Below the pieces are notes generated by a model. The model saw only the letters and a list, made by a program, of their open reading frames with translations. It ran no database searches and was not told the origin of the DNA. A stretch of DNA of 64,000 bases from Atriophallophorus winterbourni (Eukaryota > Platyhelminthes > Trematoda > Plagiorchiida > Microphallidae), in NCBI GenBank assembly GCA_013407085.1, contig JACCGJ010000310.1, positions 1 to 64,000 of the forward strand, written 5' to 3'. The position numbers and the translations under genes were made by a program. Position 1 is the first letter of the stretch. Each line of letters starts with the position of its first letter. Shown piece by piece: positions 62,011 through 64,000 of this stretch.

Positions 62011-62856
62011 TTAGTCTTGTGTGATTCTCGGGCGGAGTACCCGAGAAGTCAGCACGTTTTTTGGCGTGCTGCTTGCGATAGCCGAGTCACCTGGTGCGGC
62101 CTGAACACCAGCTGTACACTGCAGGTTGCTAACCACGAGCTGTGGAATTACAGGGATAATACTACGACCACAGACCTCATCCTCGGACGCTTCCAAGATT
62201 TCTGCAGCTGATGAAGCCCCATCCTTTTCGGATGAACGGCGCCTTCGATTGGACGTTACTTCGTAACGAGAATCTATTAGCATTATGAAACCCCGCTTGT
62301 CTTTAATAGAGGTCTTTACAATCTGATCCCTCCTATTTGAAGCGGAAGAGTATTGTCTTATCCGGGAGGGAGGGTTGTCCGGCTTAACCTGCACTTTGTC
62401 TAGAGTTGCTTCGGTGATGTGGTCAGCCTTAAATAGTGAAGCGTCCTGATGCGCCTGGTATTGGAATTCTACCAGGATTGGCCTAGGGCGATTATCCATT
62501 TTCCATTTTCCAACACGGTGAATTCGCATTGTAGGAGTAGAAGGCCCCAGACCTACCATTCGGATAAGATCGCTGATACATCTGCGATCTATATCTTTTC
62601 TAGACTTCGATTCCTTAATAAATGGCTCTGCTCGATTAAAAACCAGTACATTTCGTGTTCAAGTTTTCGGAGCCGGGGTGCCACGCAGTGTATCGAATTG
62701 CTTGCGCAAGTCATTCAATTCCTGGATAATATGATCCAGTGCGGGTGATCCAGCAACATTTTCGTGTTGCTTCCGTTGGGTAGTAGCTTTATTTGTTTTC
62801 CTACGCCTCTTCGGAATCTCTGATACAGTAACCACCCTGCGAGTAGGAGCTCTCAT
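62011..62856 (-). pseudogene. CR1-like ORF1, RRM-like second part
   Basis: One frame from the ATG at 62856 runs to 62011 with a single in-frame TGA at 62659-62661. An N-terminal basic, coiled region (DHIIQELNDLRKQFDTLRG) is followed by an RRM-like domain: RNVLVFNRAEPFIKES, DLIRMVGLGPSTPTMRIHRV and RPRPILVEF. The matching block in the neighbouring plus-strand copy (RFKNVLILTQFEPFILES at about 63912-63965) supports homology. It is probably part of the same RNA-binding ORF1 as the PHD-finger part upstream, separated by a frame change near 62870. Confidence 0.8.
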
Positions 62857-62879
62857 TGGATAACAAGATCACTGGCGAT

Positions 62880-63356
62880 TTATGTATGCGTCCTGTGTGG
62901 ATGCAGTTTTTTGGCGTTCTTGGTAGCACGCATTTTAGATTTGACCACCTTAGAAGAGGTAGCCTGCTTGATAGGACGTCGTAGCTGCCTAGATTTTTCA
63001 GCTATGCCTGTGCCAGCCATTGTATCAGAACTTATACTAGCCCTCACAACAGATGCAAACGTTGGGGCGGGTACAGAATCTGACAAGCAAGGCAACGTCC
63101 GACTATTCCTTGGCTTTATACAAGCGGCGTCTGTGGCAGCCTGATGACAGCCGCTACAGTACCACTGCAACCAGCGGTACATCGCATAAATCACATAGTG
63201 AGATTTATGTATACTTGAGCAGCTAGGATGAGCCCAACGCTTGCAAGCTGCGCACTCAATTCCCTTAGCCACCATTTTACCACATTTGACATTGAGGCAG
63301 GAATTTTTAGTACTCATATCTGACAGATAATAATATGAGTAATGAAAAGTTACCAA
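62880..63356 (-). CDS. CR1-like ORF1, PHD-finger part
   Basis: A 158-codon frame. The zinc finger has CLNVKCGKMV, GIECAACKRWAHPSC and WLQWYCSGCH, giving C-x4-C ... C-x2-C ... H-x3-C ... C-x2-C, the layout of the PHD finger that heads many CR1 ORF1 proteins. A Ser/Ala-rich linker with PTFASVVRAS and a very basic tail (KSKMRATKNAKK) follow. Initiation could also be at the internal Met of MSTKNSC (about 63317). It ends 23 bases before the ATG of the second ORF1 part in another frame, so it is either a genuinely separate ORF or the product of one frameshift. Confidence 0.8.
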   Translation of the reverse strand: MVTFHYSYYYLSDMSTKNSCLNVKCGKMVAKGIECAACKRWAHPSCSSIHKSHYVIYAMYRWLQWYCSGCHQAATDAACIKPRNSRTLPCLSDSVPAPTFASVVRASISSDTMAGTGIAEKSRQLRRPIKQATSSKVVKSKMRATKNAKKLHPHRTHT

Positions 63357-63489
63357 AAATACAAGCTGATTTTATCACTAGCGTAATTAGTCAGCAAACA
63401 TATGGATAATATAGTAAAATAGTTGTTCTATTTTACTGCAAATTCAAGGAATAGTGAAATTTCGTAATGATATTTTATCGGAGAGTGGA

Positions 63490-64000
63490 AAATCCAACCA
63501 AGTTGAACGTACCGCTTAATTTAATGTTTATGCGGCACATCGATGGATTACATGGCTATGCACTGACTGCTTGAAGTCCGTAGAAACTTTGATTGAGGAG
63601 CGTAAGCGTCTTGATGATCGTAAGCGTGCTTCTCAACGTCCGTGTCCTAAGCCCAAAACGTTTGCTGAAGTAGCTAGGTCAGTGGTCTCGTCTACCTTCG
63701 GCCAGCATAACACTACATTGACACCACAGAAGGCAAAACCATCGCCATCCTTCTGTCCTTCAAAGGCTCACTGGAACCACGTTAACGCTAATCGAGGTGT
63801 TCACACTAGACCTACAAAGTATGTTCGCGCACTTCTCGGGAAGTCCCCAATTTAAGAAAGGTGGTTGCTGAGCTGCAAGCCAAAAACCAAGGTAGCCAAA
63901 CACGGTTTAAAAATGTCCTAATCTTGACGCAGTTTGAGCCTTTTATCCTAGAATCAAACGTTCGTAAGGAGGGGTGGCCCAATCGACGCATCTACCAGAT
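63490..64000 (+). mobile_element. CR1-like ORF1 fragment, plus strand, runs off the right edge
   Basis: The plus-strand frame reads HRWITWLCTDCLKSVETLIE (about 63540-63597), the end of a PHD finger, then KTFAEVARSVVSSTF (about 63655-63700). After a frame change near 63850 it gives RFKNVLILTQFEPFILES (about 63912-63965). It is homologous to ORF1 of the adjacent minus-strand element but diverged. The two copies lie head to head with about 130 bases between their 5' ends. The rest of the element is outside the window. Confidence 0.8.

Larger units (their letters stand above)
58985..63400 (-). mobile_element. Near-complete CR1-like retrotransposon, best preserved copy
   Basis: On the minus strand the order is 5' region (about 63400), ORF1 with PHD finger (63356-62880), ORF1 second half with RRM-like domain (62856-62011), ORF2 with endonuclease and reverse transcriptase (61978-59210) and a 3'UTR to about 58985. 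The 3'UTR holds a short hairpin and ends GAACTTAACTGAACT. Only a few lesions are visible: a frame change between the two ORF1 parts, one in-frame TGA at 62659-62661, and frameshifts near 60570 and 59968. It is higher in G+C than its flanks. Its 3' end differs from the CTTGAATC-ended family, so it is a separate CR1 lineage. Confidence 0.93.

Noticed and set aside
1..64000. CRISPR arrays, rRNA, tRNA genes, bacterial operons or integrated virus genomes
   Set aside because: None was seen. All reverse transcriptases found are of the non-LTR type with AP endonuclease or LINE-like tails, and the gene structures are eukaryotic.

Overview
The window looks like gene-poor, AT-rich genomic DNA from a metazoan, most likely a parasitic flatworm and probably a trematode. 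This rests on spliced animal genes, a glutamate-gated chloride channel type receptor, an axonemal dynein intermediate chain and many decayed CR1-like non-LTR retrotransposons with PHD-finger ORF1. The species is inferred and cannot be fixed from the sequence alone.

Two genuine protein-coding genes are well supported. (1) A complete Cys-loop ligand-gated chloride channel subunit lies at 17652-19064 (+). Its coding region is uninterrupted and its ATG sits two bases after a splice-acceptor-like sequence. (2) A multi-exon DNAI3/WDR63 gene (inner-arm axonemal dynein intermediate chain) runs on the minus strand from 47048 down to at least 39556. Its four coding exons join in phase and encode 853 residues. 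The last few residues are missing; a possible terminal exon with a poly(A) signal lies at 35229-35376.

Most of the rest is transposable-element debris. CR1-like copies lie at 1-3068 (-), 5640-6866 (+), 8275-9260 (+), 13605-13930 (+), 24190-24958 (+), 33068-34997 (+), 42379-42600 (-), 47530-48187 (+), 50157-51950 (-), 53040-54480 (+), 55724-58460 (+), 58985-63400 (-) and 63490-64000 (+). The copy at 58985-63400 is the best preserved, with ORF1 and an endonuclease/reverse transcriptase ORF2 broken by only a few lesions. A second non-LTR lineage, with a C-terminal zinc finger, is seen at 31800-32200, 36280-36440 and 37570-39300.

The most unusual structure is a family of short (about 235-240 bp) repeats scattered as single, tandem and head-to-head inverted copies. 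Two subfamilies share a common core, and one carries a tRNA-like B-box. A third repeat family (15967, 17142, 19937) flanks a GC-richer block with TATA and AATAAA signals. I saw no CRISPR array, tRNA, rRNA or bacterial-type operon, and long stretches hold no recognisable gene.
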